A stretch of DNA of 64,000 nucleotides from Comamonas sp. GB3 AK4-5 (GCF_041320665.1 NZ_CP166730.1:2604001-2668000), one strand, 5' to 3'. Shown: positions 8,496-18,893, numbered from the stretch's first letter. Notes: generated by a model not told the origin, from the letters alone. Program-made: numbers and translations.

Positions 8496-10544
8496 TCATT
8501 CAAATTCCAGAATGATGTCGTCCACCGCCAGCGAGTCACCCTTGCTGGCGCTGATCTTGCCCACCACGCCATCCTGGGCCGCAAAGAGGATGTTCTCCAT
8601 CTTCATGGCTTCGATGACGGCCAGTTTCTCGCCGGCCTGCACCTTCTGGCCGGCCTGCACCGCCACCTCGACCAGCAGGCCGGGCATGGGCGAAAGCAGG
8701 AACTTGGACAGATCGGGCGGTGCCTTGTAGGGCATGAGCTGGAACAGCTCGGCGCCCAGCTTGGACAGCACCATCACATCGGCTTGCGTGCCGTTGTGAA
8801 TCACGCGCAGGGCCAGCGGGTTCTTGGGCGTGCCGCGTTCGATCTGGCAGGTGAAAGGCTGGTCGTTGCAGGTGCCGCGCACCACCAGATCGCGCAGATC
8901 GGCATCGCTGTGGAAGGCATAGTGCTTGCTGCCGATGACGACCTTGCACACACGGGCTTGGTCATCAAAGTCGCTCACCTCGCCACGCACCTGCTGGTGC
9001 TGGCCTTCGGCGCCCAGCACCACGGCGGTATAGCTGTGCCCCACCTGCAGCTGGTGGCCCTGCATCTGGCCGGAGATGGTCGATGCACGCGCGCGGTAGC
9101 GGCGGTTGCGGAACATGGCCAGGGCCACCAGGAAGTCCGGATCGGCATGGGGCACATCCTCGGCATGGAAGCCGTGGCTGTAGTGCTCGGCGATGAAGCC
9201 GGTGTTGAACTCGCCCGACACAAACTTGGGGTGGGCCAGCAGCGCGGCCTGGAACGGGATGTTGGAGCTGATGCCGCGGATGGCAAAGCCGTTCAGGGCT
9301 TCACGCATCTTGGCAATGGCGTCGTTCCGGTCCTTGCCGTGCACGATGAGCTTGGCGATCATCGAGTCGTAGAACATGGGGATCTCGCCGCCCTCGAACA
9401 CACCGGTGTCCACGCGCACGCCGTTCAGGTGGGCCGTATCGGCCTGCCACATGGCCTGCTCGGGCGTCTGAAAACGCACCAGGCGGCCCGTCGAGGGCAG
9501 GAAATTGCGGAACGGGTCTTCGGCGTTGATGCGGCACTCGATGGCCCAGCCATCGCGCTTCACATCGGCCTGGCCAAAGGCCAGCTTTTCGCCGGCGGCC
9601 ACGCGGATCATCTGCTCCACCAGGTCCAGGCCGGTGATGCACTCGGTCACCGGGTGCTCCACCTGCAAGCGGGTGTTCATTTCCAGGAAGTAGAAGTCCT
9701 GGTCCTTGCCCACCACGAACTCCACCGTGCCGGCGGACTGGTATTTCACCGCCTTGGCCAGGGCCACGGCCTGTTCGCCCATGGCCTTGCGGGTGGCGTC
9801 GCTGATGAAGGGCGAAGGTGCTTCCTCGATCACCTTCTGGTGGCGGCGCTGGATGGAGCATTCGCGCTCGTTTAGATACACCACATTGCCATGGCTGTCA
9901 CCCAGGATCTGGATCTCGATGTGGCGCGGCTCCTGCACAAACTTCTCGATGAAGATGCGGTCATCGCCAAAGCTGTTGCGGGCCTCGTTCTGGCAGGCGG
10001 TGAAGCCTTCCAGGGCTTCCTTGTCGTTGTAGGCCACGCGCAAGCCCTTGCCACCACCGCCAGCCGAGGCCTTGATCATCACGGGGTAGCCAATGCCCTT
10101 GGCGATGCCCACGGCCTTTTCGGCGTTCTCGATCGCGTCGTTGTAGCCGGGGATGGTGTTGACCTTGGCTTCGCCTGCCAGCTTTTTGGAGGCGATCTTG
10201 TCGCCCATGGCGGCAATCGAATGCGCCTTGGGGCCGATAAAGGCAATACCCTCGTCCTCGCAGCGCTTGGCAAAGGCCTCGTTTTCCGACAGAAAACCAT
10301 AGCCGGGGTGCACGGCCTGGGCGCCTGTGGACTTGCAGGCCGCAATGATGCGGTCAGCCAGCAGATAGGACTCGCGGCTGGGTGCGGCGCCGATGTGCAC
10401 GGCCTCGTCGGCCAGCTTCACATGGCGGGCGTCCTTGTCGGCGTCGGAATACACGGCCACGGTGGCAATGCCCATCTTGCGGGCGGTGGCGATGACACGG
10501 CAGGCAATCTCACCGCGGTTGGCGATCAGGATTTTGGTAAACAT
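8496..10544 (-). CDS. pccA: Propionyl-CoA carboxylase alpha subunit (biotin carboxylase and carrier)
   Basis: This 682-residue subunit carboxylates biotin with ATP and bicarbonate and carries it to the beta subunit. The biotin carboxylase part (1 to about 445) has the ATP-grasp loop SAGGGGKGLRV and the blocks EMNTRLQVEHPVTE and ECRINAEDP. A middle BT-type domain (about 460-600) docks to the beta subunit, and the C-terminal biotinyl domain has EAMKMEN with the biotin lysine and ends in ILEFE. Length matches PccA of proteobacteria. The genes run mutase, meaB, pccB, a deaminase gene and then pccA. The substrate is taken as propionyl-CoA because of the adjacent methylmalonyl-CoA genes; acetyl-CoA or other acyl-CoAs cannot be excluded. 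Confidence 0.94.
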   Translation of the reverse strand: MFTKILIANRGEIACRVIATARKMGIATVAVYSDADKDARHVKLADEAVHIGAAPSRESYLLADRIIAACKSTGAQAVHPGYGFLSENEAFAKRCEDEGIAFIGPKAHSIAAMGDKIASKKLAGEAKVNTIPGYNDAIENAEKAVGIAKGIGYPVMIKASAGGGGKGLRVAYNDKEALEGFTACQNEARNSFGDDRIFIEKFVQEPRHIEIQILGDSHGNVVYLNERECSIQRRHQKVIEEAPSPFISDATRKAMGEQAVALAKAVKYQSAGTVEFVVGKDQDFYFLEMNTRLQVEHPVTECITGLDLVEQMIRVAAGEKLAFGQADVKRDGWAIECRINAEDPFRNFLPSTGRLVRFQTPEQAMWQADTAHLNGVRVDTGVFEGGEIPMFYDSMIAKLIVHGKDRNDAIAKMREALNGFAIRGISSNIPFQAALLAHPKFVSGEFNTGFIAEHYSHGFHAEDVPHADPDFLVALAMFRNRRYRARASTISGQMQGHQLQVGHSYTAVVLGAEGQHQQVRGEVSDFDDQARVCKVVIGSKHYAFHSDADLRDLVVRGTCNDQPFTCQIERGTPKNPLALRVIHNGTQADVMVLSKLGAELFQLMPYKAPPDLSKFLLSPMPGLLVEVAVQAGQKVQAGEKLAVIEAMKMENILFAAQDGVVGKISASKGDSLAVDDIILEFE

Positions 10545-10616
10545 GGTTCTCTCTCCCTTGGGGTCGGCCTTCTTGCCTGCACCCCGGATTTATGACGAGT
10601 CCGTCGTTATGCAATC

Positions 10617-11003
10617 TCAGGCAGCGTCTTGCAGCCAGTGGTGGGGCATCAGCTCCGCGAGGGAGAGCTCTCGCCCACCGGGCAAGGCCACACGCGTCGC
10701 CGCATTGGCGGGGTCCAGCTGCAGCATCATTTCGCGGCAGCGCCCACAGGGCGACAACACCAGACCTTGTGCATTCACCGCCACAGCGGCCTCGATTCGG
10801 GTGGCATGGCGCTTGAGCATCTCGGCCATGGCCGAGGCTTCGGCACAAAACCCGATCCCACAGGCCATGTCTATGCACACGCCCGTGTAGATCTGGCGGT
10901 CGCTGCCCAGCAAGGCTGCGCCCACGCTGGCGGCCTGCCCGCCGTTGGCAAGGTCTATGGGTCTGGCCACGGCCTGGGCCGCAGCTATCAGTTCGGTGAA
11001 CAT
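10617..11003 (-). CDS. Cytidine deaminase-like protein
   Basis: This 128-residue protein is a small zinc nucleoside deaminase. The catalytic blocks are C53-A-E55 (zinc ligand and proton shuttle) and P85-C86-G-R-C89 (two more zinc ligands). Length is close to tetrameric cytidine deaminases (about 130), but the N-terminal part is closer to the blasticidin-S-deaminase type. Its gene is placed between pccB and pccA with gaps of 13 and 72 bases, so it is probably read with the carboxylase genes. No metabolic reason for that is evident; the insertion of a deaminase in a propionate operon may be incidental and is noted as a finding. Confidence 0.85.
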   Translation of the reverse strand: MFTELIAAAQAVARPIDLANGGQAASVGAALLGSDRQIYTGVCIDMACGIGFCAEASAMAEMLKRHATRIEAAVAVNAQGLVLSPCGRCREMMLQLDPANAATRVALPGGRELSLAELMPHHWLQDAA

Positions 11004-11016
11004 GCTGCACTGGCCC

Positions 11017-12552
11017 TCACAGTGGGATGTTGCCGTGCTTGCGCCACGGATTTTCCAGCTGCTTGTTCTTCAGCATCTCCAGGCTGCGGCAGATGCGCTT
11101 GCGCGTTTCGTGCGGCAGGATGACGTCGTCGATAAAGCCACGCGCACCGGCTACAAAGGGGTTGGCAAAGCGTTCCTTGTATTCCGCTTCACGCGCAGCC
11201 AGCTTGACGGGGTCATTCTTGTCTTCGCGGAAGATGATTTCCACCGCGCCCTTGGCGCCCATCACGGCGATCTCGGCCTGGGGCCAGGCCAGGTTGACGT
11301 CGCCGCGCAAATGCTTGGAGGCCATCACGTCATAGGCGCCGCCATAGGCCTTGCGGGTGATGACGGTGATCTTGGGCACGGTGCACTCCGCGTAGGCGTA
11401 GAGCAGCTTGGCGCCATGCTTGATGATGCCGCCGTACTCCTGCGAGGTGCCGGGCATGAAGCCAGGCACGTCCACAAAGGTGACCACGGGGATGTTGAAG
11501 GCATCGCAAAAGCGCACAAAGCGCGCGGCCTTGATGGAGCTCTTGATGTCCAGGCAGCCCGCCAGCACCAGAGGCTGGTTGGCCACAATGCCCACGGTCT
11601 GGCCGGCCATGCGGGCAAAGCCGATCAAAATATTCTTGGCGTAGTCGGGCTGCAGCTCGAAGAAGTCGCCGTCGTCCACGGTCTTGAGAATCAGCTCCTT
11701 CATGTCATAGGGCTTGTTGGGATTCTCGGGCACCAGGGTATCGAGCGACAGGTCGGCGCGGTGTGCGGGGTCGGTGGACTCGCGCACTGGTGCTTTTTCG
11801 CGGTTGTTCAGCGGCAGGTAGTTGTAGAGGCGGCGCAGCATCATCAGCGCCTCCACGTCGTTGTCGAAGGCCATGTCGGCCACACCGCTCTTGCTGGTGT
11901 GGGTGACGGCACCGCCCAGCTCCTCGGCCGTGACCTCTTCGTGGGTCACGGTCTTCACCACTTCGGGGCCGGTCACGAACATATAGCTGCTGTCCTTGAC
12001 CATGAAGATGAAGTCGGTCATGGCCGGCGAGTACACGGCGCCACCGGCGCAGGGGCCCATGATCATGGAGATCTGCGGCACCACGCCCGAGGCCAGCACG
12101 TTCTTCTGGAACACATCGGCATAGCCGCCCAGCGAGGCCACACCCTCCTGGATGCGCGCACCGCCCGAGTCGTTCAGGCCGATCACGGGAGCGCCCACCT
12201 TCATGGCCTGGTCCATGACCTTGCAGATCTTCTCGGCATGGGTTTCCGACAATGCGCCGCCAAACACCGTGAAGTCCTGGCTGAAGACAAACACCAAACG
12301 GCCATTGATCATGCCGTAGCCGGTGACCACGCCGTCGCCCGGGATCTTGCTGTCCTGCATGCCGAAGTCCGTGCAGCGGTGCTCCACAAACATGTCCCAC
12401 TCTTCAAACGTGCCGTCGTCCAGCAGCAGTTCGATGCGTTCGCGCGCCGTGAGCTTGCCTTTTTTGTGCTGTGCGGCGATGCGCTTTTCTCCGCCCCCCA
12501 GCCGCGCGCGTTCGCGCTTGGCTTCCAGCTGCTTCAGGATGTCGTCTTGCAT
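11017..12552 (-). CDS. pccB: Propionyl-CoA carboxylase beta subunit
   Basis: This 511-residue carboxyltransferase moves the carboxyl group from biotin to propionyl-CoA, giving (S)-methylmalonyl-CoA. It has two crotonase-like halves. The N-terminal half contains [38 protein letters not shown], and [13 protein letters not shown]; the C-terminal half contains [20 protein letters not shown] and [19 protein letters not shown] with [10 protein letters not shown]. These are the acyl-CoA and biotin pockets of the family. The protein is full length. Its gene follows meaB by 57 bases. Partner is the PccA protein encoded two genes downstream. Confidence 0.95.
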   Translation of the reverse strand: MQDDILKQLEAKRERARLGGGEKRIAAQHKKGKLTARERIELLLDDGTFEEWDMFVEHRCTDFGMQDSKIPGDGVVTGYGMINGRLVFVFSQDFTVFGGALSETHAEKICKVMDQAMKVGAPVIGLNDSGGARIQEGVASLGGYADVFQKNVLASGVVPQISMIMGPCAGGAVYSPAMTDFIFMVKDSSYMFVTGPEVVKTVTHEEVTAEELGGAVTHTSKSGVADMAFDNDVEALMMLRRLYNYLPLNNREKAPVRESTDPAHRADLSLDTLVPENPNKPYDMKELILKTVDDGDFFELQPDYAKNILIGFARMAGQTVGIVANQPLVLAGCLDIKSSIKAARFVRFCDAFNIPVVTFVDVPGFMPGTSQEYGGIIKHGAKLLYAYAECTVPKITVITRKAYGGAYDVMASKHLRGDVNLAWPQAEIAVMGAKGAVEIIFREDKNDPVKLAAREAEYKERFANPFVAGARGFIDDVILPHETRKRICRSLEMLKNKQLENPWRKHGNIPL

Positions 12553-12609
12553 GCTTGTCGTCCTCTTACCTGTTTGGGTTGTGTGTCTCGCTCGGCCTGA
12601 AGGCTTTTG

Positions 12610-13659
12610 CTATTGCTTGTTGGCTGTTGCTATGGTTTGGTGAGCTGTCTGCGCAATGCCTGATTGCGCTGACAGCAGATTTCTTGCCGCAGTACTGGCT
12701 GCCATGCGTCCAGCGGCCACATCGGCCTGTAGCTGTGGCAGCAAGGCCTGCACCTGCGGGTGCTGGCGAAATGCCTGCTTGAGCCCGAAGTCGATGCGCT
12801 CCCACATCCAGGCCAGCGACTGCTTTTCGCGCCGGGCCTGCAAACGGCCATTCGTGGTCTGCATGTCTTTGAAGCTGCTGACCGCAGCCCAAAAACCATC
12901 GACGCCCTGGCCCAGCAAGGCGCTGATCTGCAGCACCCGGGGCTGCCACAGCGCGCCGGCATGGGCGTGGTCTGGATTGCCATGCATGCCCAGCAGGCGC
13001 AGGCTGGAGGTGATTTGCGCCTCGGCCCGCGTGGCAGCATGGGGGTCGATATCGGCCTTGTTGATGACCACCAGGTCGGCCAGCTCCATCACGCCTTTTT
13101 TAATCGCCTGCAGGTCGTCGCCCGCATTGGGCAGCTGCAGCACGCAGAACATATCGCTCATGCCATGCACGGCAATCTCGCTCTGGCCCACGCCCACGGT
13201 TTCGACAATGACCACGTCATAACCGGCGGCCTCGCAGACCAGCATGGCCTCGCGCGTCTTCTCGGCCACGCCACCCAGGGTGCCGCTGCTGGGGCTGGGA
13301 CGGATATAGGCCTCGGCGCGCACGGACAGCTGCTCCATACGGGTCTTGTCGCCCAGAATGGAGCCGCCCGACACGGTGGAGGACGGGTCAATGGCCAGCA
13401 CCGCCACCTTCAACCCCTGGCCTATGAGGTACAGGCCCAGGGCCTCGATAAAGGTGGACTTGCCCACGCCCGGCACACCGCTGATGCCCAGCCTGAATGC
13501 CCGGCCCGTATGCGGCAGCAGGGCCGTGAGCAGGCTATCTGCCTGGATGCGGTGATCGGCACGGGTGGATTCCAGCAAGGTGATGGCCTTGGCCATGGAG
13601 CGGCGTTGCACGGCAGGGTTGCCATGCAGGATGCCGTCTTGCATTTGCTCAGGGGTCAC
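12610..13659 (-). CDS. meaB: Methylmalonyl-CoA mutase-associated GTPase MeaB
   Basis: This 349-residue GTPase (ArgK/MeaB family) protects and loads the B12 cofactor of methylmalonyl-CoA mutase. The Walker A loop GVPGVGKSTFIEALG is near residue 60, with a DPSS block near residue 92 and the switch region LGDKTRMEQLSVRAEAYIRPSPSSGTLGG following it. VIVETVGVGQSE is the Walker B/switch II area and VINKAD the base-specificity motif. The C-terminal helical arm supports dimerisation. It lies 48 bases after the mutase gene, as is usual. The protein is complete. Confidence 0.95.
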   Translation of the reverse strand: MTPEQMQDGILHGNPAVQRRSMAKAITLLESTRADHRIQADSLLTALLPHTGRAFRLGISGVPGVGKSTFIEALGLYLIGQGLKVAVLAIDPSSTVSGGSILGDKTRMEQLSVRAEAYIRPSPSSGTLGGVAEKTREAMLVCEAAGYDVVIVETVGVGQSEIAVHGMSDMFCVLQLPNAGDDLQAIKKGVMELADLVVINKADIDPHAATRAEAQITSSLRLLGMHGNPDHAHAGALWQPRVLQISALLGQGVDGFWAAVSSFKDMQTTNGRLQARREKQSLAWMWERIDFGLKQAFRQHPQVQALLPQLQADVAAGRMAASTAARNLLSAQSGIAQTAHQTIATANKQ

Positions 13660-13707
13660 GTCAGATGGCCTTTGCGCTCAGCTTTGCACTCAATGGGGTC
13701 CGGCCCA

Positions 13708-15852
13708 TCACAGGCCGTTGGCCTTTTTGATCTGCTCCAGCACATCCTTGGCGCTGGCCGGAATCGGGGTGCCCGGGCCGTAGACGCCCTTGACGCCTGC
13801 GCCGTAGAGGAAGTCATAGTCCTGGGCCGGAATCACGCCGCCCACAAAGACGATGATGTCGTCGGCGCCCTGTTTTTTGAGCTCTTCGATGATGGCGGGC
13901 ACCAGGGTCTTGTGGCCGGCCGCCAGCGTGGAAACGCCCACGGCGTGCACGTCGTTTTCAATCGCCTGGCGGGCGCATTCCTCGGGTGTCTGGAACAGCG
14001 GACCCATGTCCACGTCAAAGCCCAGGTCGGCAAAGGCGGTGGCCACCACCTTGGCGCCACGGTCATGGCCGTCCTGGCCCAGTTTGGCAATCATCACGCG
14101 GGGACGGCGGCCCAGCGTGTCGGAAGCGGCATCGATTTCGCCCTTGAGCTTGTCCCAGCCTTCGGCTGAGTCGTAAGCGGCAGCGTACACACCGGTCACC
14201 TTTTGCGTGTCGGCGCGGTGGCGGCCAAAGGCCTTTTCCATCGCGTCGGAGACTTCGCCCACGGTGGCGCGCAGGCGCACGGCCTTGATGGCCAGATCCA
14301 GCAGATTGCCCGTGCCGCTTTCCGCTGCGCTAGTGATAGCAGCCAATGCTTGCTCCACCTGGGCTGTGTCGCGTTTTGCCTTGATGCTCTGCAAACGGGC
14401 AATCTGGCTGTCGCGCACCTTGACGTTGTCCACCTCCAGGATATCGACCGGGTCTTCCTTGGCCAGCTTGTATTTGTTGACGCCGACGATAACTTCCTTG
14501 CCGGAGTCGATGCGCGCCTGCTTCTCGGCCGCCGCAGCCTCGATCTTGAGCTTGGCCCAGCCGCTGTCCACGGCGGCCGTCATGCCCCCCATGGCATCCA
14601 CTTCCTCGATGATGGCCCAGGCCTTGTCGGCCATTTCCTGGGTCAGCGTCTCCATCATGTAGGAGCCGGCCCAGGGGTCGATCACATTGGTGATGTGGGT
14701 CTCTTCCTGGATGATGAGCTGGGTGTTGCGCGCAATGCGGGCCGAGAACTCGGTGGGCAGTGCAATGGCCTCGTCCAGGGCATTGGTGTGCAGCGACTGG
14801 GTGCCACCAAACACGGCCGCCATGGCTTCGATGGTGGTGCGCACCACGTTGTTATAGGGGTCTTGCTCGGTCAGCGACCAGCCTGAGGTCTGGCTGTGCG
14901 TGCGCAGCATCAGGCTCTTGGGGTTTTTGGCATCAAAACCCTTCATGATGCGGCACCACAGCAGGCGCGCGGCGCGCATCTTGGCCACTTCCAGGTAGAA
15001 GTTCATGCCCACGGCCCAGAAGAAGGACAGGCGACCGGCAAAGGCGTCCACGTCCATGCCCTTGGCAATGGCGGTCTTCACATATTCCTTGCCGTCGGCC
15101 AGGGTGAAAGCCATCTCCAGCGCCTGGTTGGCGCCGGCTTCCTGCATGTGGTAGCCCGAGATCGAGATCGAGTTGAACTTGGGCATGTTCTGGCTCGTGT
15201 ACTCGATGATGTCGCCGATGATGCGCATGCTCGGCTTGGGCGGGTAGATATAGGTGTTGCGCACCATGAACTCTTTCAGAATGTCGTTCTGAATGGTTCC
15301 GGAGAGCTTGTCCTGGGGCACGCCCTGCTCTTCTGCCGCCACCACATAGCCGGCCAGCACGGGCAGCACGGCGCCGTTCATGGTCATGGAGACGGAGACC
15401 TTGTCCAGCGGGATCTGGTCGAAGAGCACCTTCATGTCTTCCACCGAATCAATGGCCACGCCGGCCTTGCCCACGTCGCCCGTCACGCGGGGGTGGTCGG
15501 AGTCATAGCCCCGGTGCGTGGCCAGATCGAAGGCCACGGACACGCCCTGGCCACCGGCCGCCAGCGCCTTGCGGTAGAAGGCATTCGATTCCTCGGCCGT
15601 GGAAAAACCGGCGTACTGGCGAATGGTCCAGGGACGCACGGAATACATGGTGGCCTGCGGGCCCCGGATGTAGGGCTCGAAACCCGGCAGCGTATTGGTA
15701 TAGGGCAGGCCCTCCAGGTCGGCGGCCGTGTACAGCGGTTTGACGGCGATGCCATCGGGCGTGATCCAGTTCAGCGCCTCAGGATCGCCCTGGGGGGCCG
15801 ACTTGCTGGCCGCCTGGCTCCAGCGCTGCAGATCTCCAAAATCGTAAGCCAT
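13708..15852 (-). CDS. scpA: Methylmalonyl-CoA mutase
   Basis: This 714-residue B12 enzyme interconverts (R)-methylmalonyl-CoA and succinyl-CoA. The TIM-barrel part (about 1-550) has the mutase block [20 protein letters not shown] near residue 65 and [12 protein letters not shown] near residue 230. The B12-binding domain (about 580-710) has the DGHDRG motif, whose His is the lower cobalt ligand, and the sequence FVGGVIP near the end. Alpha and beta functions are in one chain, as in the single-subunit enzymes. It is the first gene of the propionate operon and is divergent from the XRE-type regulator, with only 114 bases between start codons. Confidence 0.97.
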   Translation of the reverse strand: MAYDFGDLQRWSQAASKSAPQGDPEALNWITPDGIAVKPLYTAADLEGLPYTNTLPGFEPYIRGPQATMYSVRPWTIRQYAGFSTAEESNAFYRKALAAGGQGVSVAFDLATHRGYDSDHPRVTGDVGKAGVAIDSVEDMKVLFDQIPLDKVSVSMTMNGAVLPVLAGYVVAAEEQGVPQDKLSGTIQNDILKEFMVRNTYIYPPKPSMRIIGDIIEYTSQNMPKFNSISISGYHMQEAGANQALEMAFTLADGKEYVKTAIAKGMDVDAFAGRLSFFWAVGMNFYLEVAKMRAARLLWCRIMKGFDAKNPKSLMLRTHSQTSGWSLTEQDPYNNVVRTTIEAMAAVFGGTQSLHTNALDEAIALPTEFSARIARNTQLIIQEETHITNVIDPWAGSYMMETLTQEMADKAWAIIEEVDAMGGMTAAVDSGWAKLKIEAAAAEKQARIDSGKEVIVGVNKYKLAKEDPVDILEVDNVKVRDSQIARLQSIKAKRDTAQVEQALAAITSAAESGTGNLLDLAIKAVRLRATVGEVSDAMEKAFGRHRADTQKVTGVYAAAYDSAEGWDKLKGEIDAASDTLGRRPRVMIAKLGQDGHDRGAKVVATAFADLGFDVDMGPLFQTPEECARQAIENDVHAVGVSTLAAGHKTLVPAIIEELKKQGADDIIVFVGGVIPAQDYDFLYGAGVKGVYGPGTPIPASAKDVLEQIKKANGL

Positions 15853-15948
15853 GTAGTTTTCCGTGTGTATCTATATTTACAATCTTCGCAAAAACAAGCT
15901 GGATTCGCAATCCAAAGGAGTAAAAAATATGCAAACTCGGCATGTAAC

Positions 15949-15965
15949 TTTGCAAGGTTTGCAAA
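15949..15965. promoter_or_regulatory. Putative acyl-CoA regulator site (TTTGCAA repeats)
   Basis: Two direct and individually palindromic elements, TTTGCAA and TTTGCAAA, lie two bases apart immediately before the ATG of the regulator gene at 15967. Related pieces (TTCGCAAAA near 15884 and ATGCAAAC near 15929) occur in the same divergent region. As I recall, the propionate regulator PccR recognises paired TTTGCAAA elements. The site placement would give autorepression and control of the mutase promoter. Confidence 0.7.
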
Positions 15966-15966
15966 T

Positions 15967-17412
15967 ATGAGCAAAGCATTCTTGGGCGCACACCTCAAAA
16001 CCCTGCGCGAACAACGCGGCCTGACCCAGGCCGCGCTGGCCCAGGCACTGAAGGTGTCCTCCAGCTATTTGAACCAGATTGAAAACAACCAGCGTCCGTT
16101 GACGGTGAATGTGCTGCTGCGCCTGCAGGCCGCATTCGGCATTGATGCACAGCCGTTCTCGGAAGACGTGCAGGCCCGCCAGCTGGGCCTGCTGCGCACC
16201 GCCCTGGCCGATATGCCAGGGGGCGATCAGGTGCCTCTGGCGGAAGCACGCATTCTGGCGGAGCAGTTGCCCGCCGCCACACGTGTCGTGGTGGACATGC
16301 ACAAGCGCTTTCGCGCCGCAGAAGACCGGCTCTCCCTGATCGCCGAGAACACCGACAACGCCCCGCATGCCACCTCGGCCGCCCTACAGCCTTATGAGGC
16401 GGTGCGCGAGTTCTTTTACGCCGGCCACCAGCACCTGGCCCTGCTGGACGAACAGGCCGAACAGCTCTACCAGCAATTGCAAACGCAGGAGCGCGACCCG
16501 CATGCCCCCCACGCCAGCCGCCTGGCCAGCGCGCTGGAAGAACGCCTGCTGCGCCTGCATGGCATCACCGTGCGGCGCGAAGCAGGCTCGCCTGCCACGG
16601 AGCAGCCACTGCGCATTCTGGAGCGGCAAAACCACCAACTGCGTCTGGCGGCCGGCCTCAGCGCGGGGCAACAGGCTTTTCAGCTGGGTATTCAGCTGGC
16701 GCTGCTGGAGTCCGGCCCTACGATCGATGGCTTTACCAATGCGGCCAACTTCGACAGCAACGAGGCCCGCGCGCTGGCACGCATAGGCTTTGCCAACCAT
16801 TTTGCGGGCGCTCTGCTGCTGCCCAACCGCCTGTTTCTGGAAACGGCGAATGCGTTGCGCTATGACATCGAGCTGCTGGCCGAGCACTTCGGGGTGGGCT
16901 TTGAGACCGTGGGCCATCGCCTGTCCACCATGCGCCATGCCGACCCCCACAGCATTCCGTTCTTCTTTGTGCGCGTGGACCGTGCCGGGAATATGTCCAA
17001 GCGCCAGTCCTCAGCGGACTTTCACTTCTCGCGCACGGGCGGCACCTGCCCGCTGTGGAATGTGTACGACGCCTTCTCGCAACCGGGCAAGATCCTGACC
17101 CAGCTGGCCCGCATGCCCGATGAGCGCACCTACCTCTGGATTGCCCGCACCGTGGAACACCGCCGCGGCGGCTATGGCTCGCCACGGCGCATCTTTTCCG
17201 TGGCCCTGGGCTGCGACATGCGCCACGCCCATCGCCTGGTCTACGCCGATGACCTGGGCCTGGATGCACCGGAACGCGCCGTGCCGATTGGCTCAGGCTG
17301 CAAGGTCTGTGACCGCGAGAACTGCGTGCAACGGGCTTTTCCAGCCCTGGGCCGGCCGCTGAGCATAGACCCCGATGCCCGGCGCTTTGCGCCTTATGCG
17401 CCGGCGGGCTAA
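15967..17412 (+). CDS. pccR: Short-chain acyl-CoA regulator, PccR/ScfR type (XRE-M78)
   Basis: This 481-residue regulator has an XRE helix-turn-helix at about residues 8-60 (LKTLREQRGLTQAALAQALKVSSSYLNQIE is split across the two helices), a middle M78-like domain (about 170-300, with ARIGFANHFAGALLLPN) and a C-terminal DUF2083-like part with GSGCKVCDRENCVQRAFPALGRP near the end. This architecture is that of the ScfR regulators that sense short acyl-CoAs; members next to propionate genes control propionyl-CoA use. The open frame extends far upstream, but the ATG at 15967 starts the XRE domain directly after the TTTGCAA repeats. It is divergent from the methylmalonyl-CoA mutase operon, its probable target. 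The specific ligand is inferred from that context. Confidence 0.9.
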   Translation: MSKAFLGAHLKTLREQRGLTQAALAQALKVSSSYLNQIENNQRPLTVNVLLRLQAAFGIDAQPFSEDVQARQLGLLRTALADMPGGDQVPLAEARILAEQLPAATRVVVDMHKRFRAAEDRLSLIAENTDNAPHATSAALQPYEAVREFFYAGHQHLALLDEQAEQLYQQLQTQERDPHAPHASRLASALEERLLRLHGITVRREAGSPATEQPLRILERQNHQLRLAAGLSAGQQAFQLGIQLALLESGPTIDGFTNAANFDSNEARALARIGFANHFAGALLLPNRLFLETANALRYDIELLAEHFGVGFETVGHRLSTMRHADPHSIPFFFVRVDRAGNMSKRQSSADFHFSRTGGTCPLWNVYDAFSQPGKILTQLARMPDERTYLWIARTVEHRRGGYGSPRRIFSVALGCDMRHAHRLVYADDLGLDAPERAVPIGSGCKVCDRENCVQRAFPALGRPLSIDPDARRFAPYAPAG

Positions 17413-17615
17413 AGGCCTTGTGCCCGGGGGACAACGCCCATTTGAAAGAACCTAGCGCGCTCTGCTCGGCCTGCTGAGACGGTTCCGCCTGCATCAACAG
17501 GCCGCCGCGCACCGGGCCGCGCAAACGCTAGGGTTTCACCTTATCTCACTCCAGTCCAGTACAGGCTGTAATGCGTCTGTAATTATTAATTCAAAATTAT
17601 TCCGCATTCCAACCC

Positions 17616-18851
17616 ATGCCCGGCACCACCCCCCCCGCAGCGCCTTCCACGGCATCGCCCTACCTCACGCCCGACGCTCTGCCTTTGCAAGGCGTCCGCG
17701 TGCTGGAGATATCGCACATGATCATGGGCCCGGCCACCGGCATGACGCTGGCCGATCTGGGCGCCGAGGTCATCAAGGTGGAGCCGGTGGACGGTGACCG
17801 CACGCGCCGCCTGCAAAGCGCTGGCATTGGCTACTTTCCGGTCTTCAACCGCAACAAGCAGAGCCTGGCGGTCGACCTGAAGTCGGCAGAAGGACAAAAG
17901 CTCGTCCAAGATCTGGCAGACCGGGCCGACATTGTTTTGGAGAACTTCCGTGACGACAGCCTGCAGCAGTACGGGCTGGACTATGAGGCAGTGCGCGCGC
18001 GCAACCCGCGTGCCATTTACGTGTCGCTCAAGGGCTTTCTGAGCGGTCCCTACAAAGAGCGCACGGCACTGGACGAGGTGGCGCAAATGATGGGCGGCAT
18101 GGCCTATATCAACGGCAGCGAAGAGCGCCCCCAGCGCGCGGCCCCTTCGGTGAACGACATTCTGGGCGGACAGTTTGGCGTGATCGGCGCGCTCAGCGCG
18201 CTGCATGAGCGCGCTCGCACGGGCGTGGGGAAATATGTGCGTGCGGGGCTGTTCGAGACCAATTTGCTGCTGGTGGCCCAGTTCATCACCCAGTTCGAGC
18301 TGACCGGCACCCCTGCCCTGCCTTTTGGCAGCAAGCGCGAACCGCCATGGGGCGTGTACGACCTGTTCCACACCAAGGACGGAGGCCGCGTTTTTGTGGC
18401 CGTGGTCAGCGATGCGCAGTGGCGCAGCTTTGCTGCCGCATTCATGCCAGCGGGCTGGGCCGAGGATGCCCGCCTCTTTTCCGCCGTGGACCGCGAGGCC
18501 GCCCGCCCCTGGGTGGTACCCGCCGTGGCCGAGGTACTCAAAAACTGGAACACCGCCGAGCTGTGCGCCGCGCTGGAGCAAGCCAAGCTGTCGTATGCGC
18601 CGGTGAACCAACCCCATGATCTGCTGAAAGATCCGCACCTCACGCAGGGCGGCGCCTTGATGCCGACAGTGCTCCCGACCGGGGAGCATATTTCCACGCC
18701 CGCCCTGCCCCTTGAATTCAATGGGCTGAAGGTCGGCAAACGCATGGACCCGCCCAAGGTGGGCGAGCACACCGCAGCCATCCTCAGGGAGCTTGGCCTG
18801 GATGACGAGGCCATTGCCCTGTTGCGCCAACACGGAAAGATCGGCGGCTGA
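17616..18851 (+). CDS. CaiB/BaiF family CoA-transferase
   Basis: This 411-residue class III CoA-transferase moves CoA between carboxylic acids. The N-terminal block GVRVLEISHMIMGPATGMTLADLGAEVIKVEPVDGD is the family Rossmann part (split over residues 25-60), followed by FNRNKQSLAVDLK and ADIVLENFRDDS. The Asp in TALDEVAQMMGG near residue 155 is at the position of the catalytic aspartate. Length is normal. It leads a plus-strand set with a Bug-type binding protein, an HMG-CoA-lyase-like enzyme and a GntR regulator, which suggests activation of an imported acid to its CoA ester followed by cleavage. HMG, citramalate or similar branched acids are candidates; none is proven. Confidence 0.92.
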   Translation: MPGTTPPAAPSTASPYLTPDALPLQGVRVLEISHMIMGPATGMTLADLGAEVIKVEPVDGDRTRRLQSAGIGYFPVFNRNKQSLAVDLKSAEGQKLVQDLADRADIVLENFRDDSLQQYGLDYEAVRARNPRAIYVSLKGFLSGPYKERTALDEVAQMMGGMAYINGSEERPQRAAPSVNDILGGQFGVIGALSALHERARTGVGKYVRAGLFETNLLLVAQFITQFELTGTPALPFGSKREPPWGVYDLFHTKDGGRVFVAVVSDAQWRSFAAAFMPAGWAEDARLFSAVDREAARPWVVPAVAEVLKNWNTAELCAALEQAKLSYAPVNQPHDLLKDPHLTQGGALMPTVLPTGEHISTPALPLEFNGLKVGKRMDPPKVGEHTAAILRELGLDDEAIALLRQHGKIGG

Positions 18852-18893
18852 GCTCCATCAGCCAGGACAAACCACCCCCATATCTCGAAAGAC

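Noticed and set aside
8385..9875. 496-codon plus-strand frame over pccA
   Set aside because: Antisense shadow of the carboxylase gene; composition is dominated by His, Gly and Leu without motifs.
10945..12600. Long plus-strand frame over pccB
   Set aside because: Antisense shadow; the minus-strand frame encodes the complete carboxyltransferase.
12760..14169. 469-codon plus-strand frame over meaB and the mutase
   Set aside because: It spans two real genes of the other strand and has no recognisable domain.
14896..15966. Upstream part of the frame that ends in the ScfR-type regulator
   Set aside because: It is antisense to the mutase gene; the regulator starts at 15967, where XRE homology begins.
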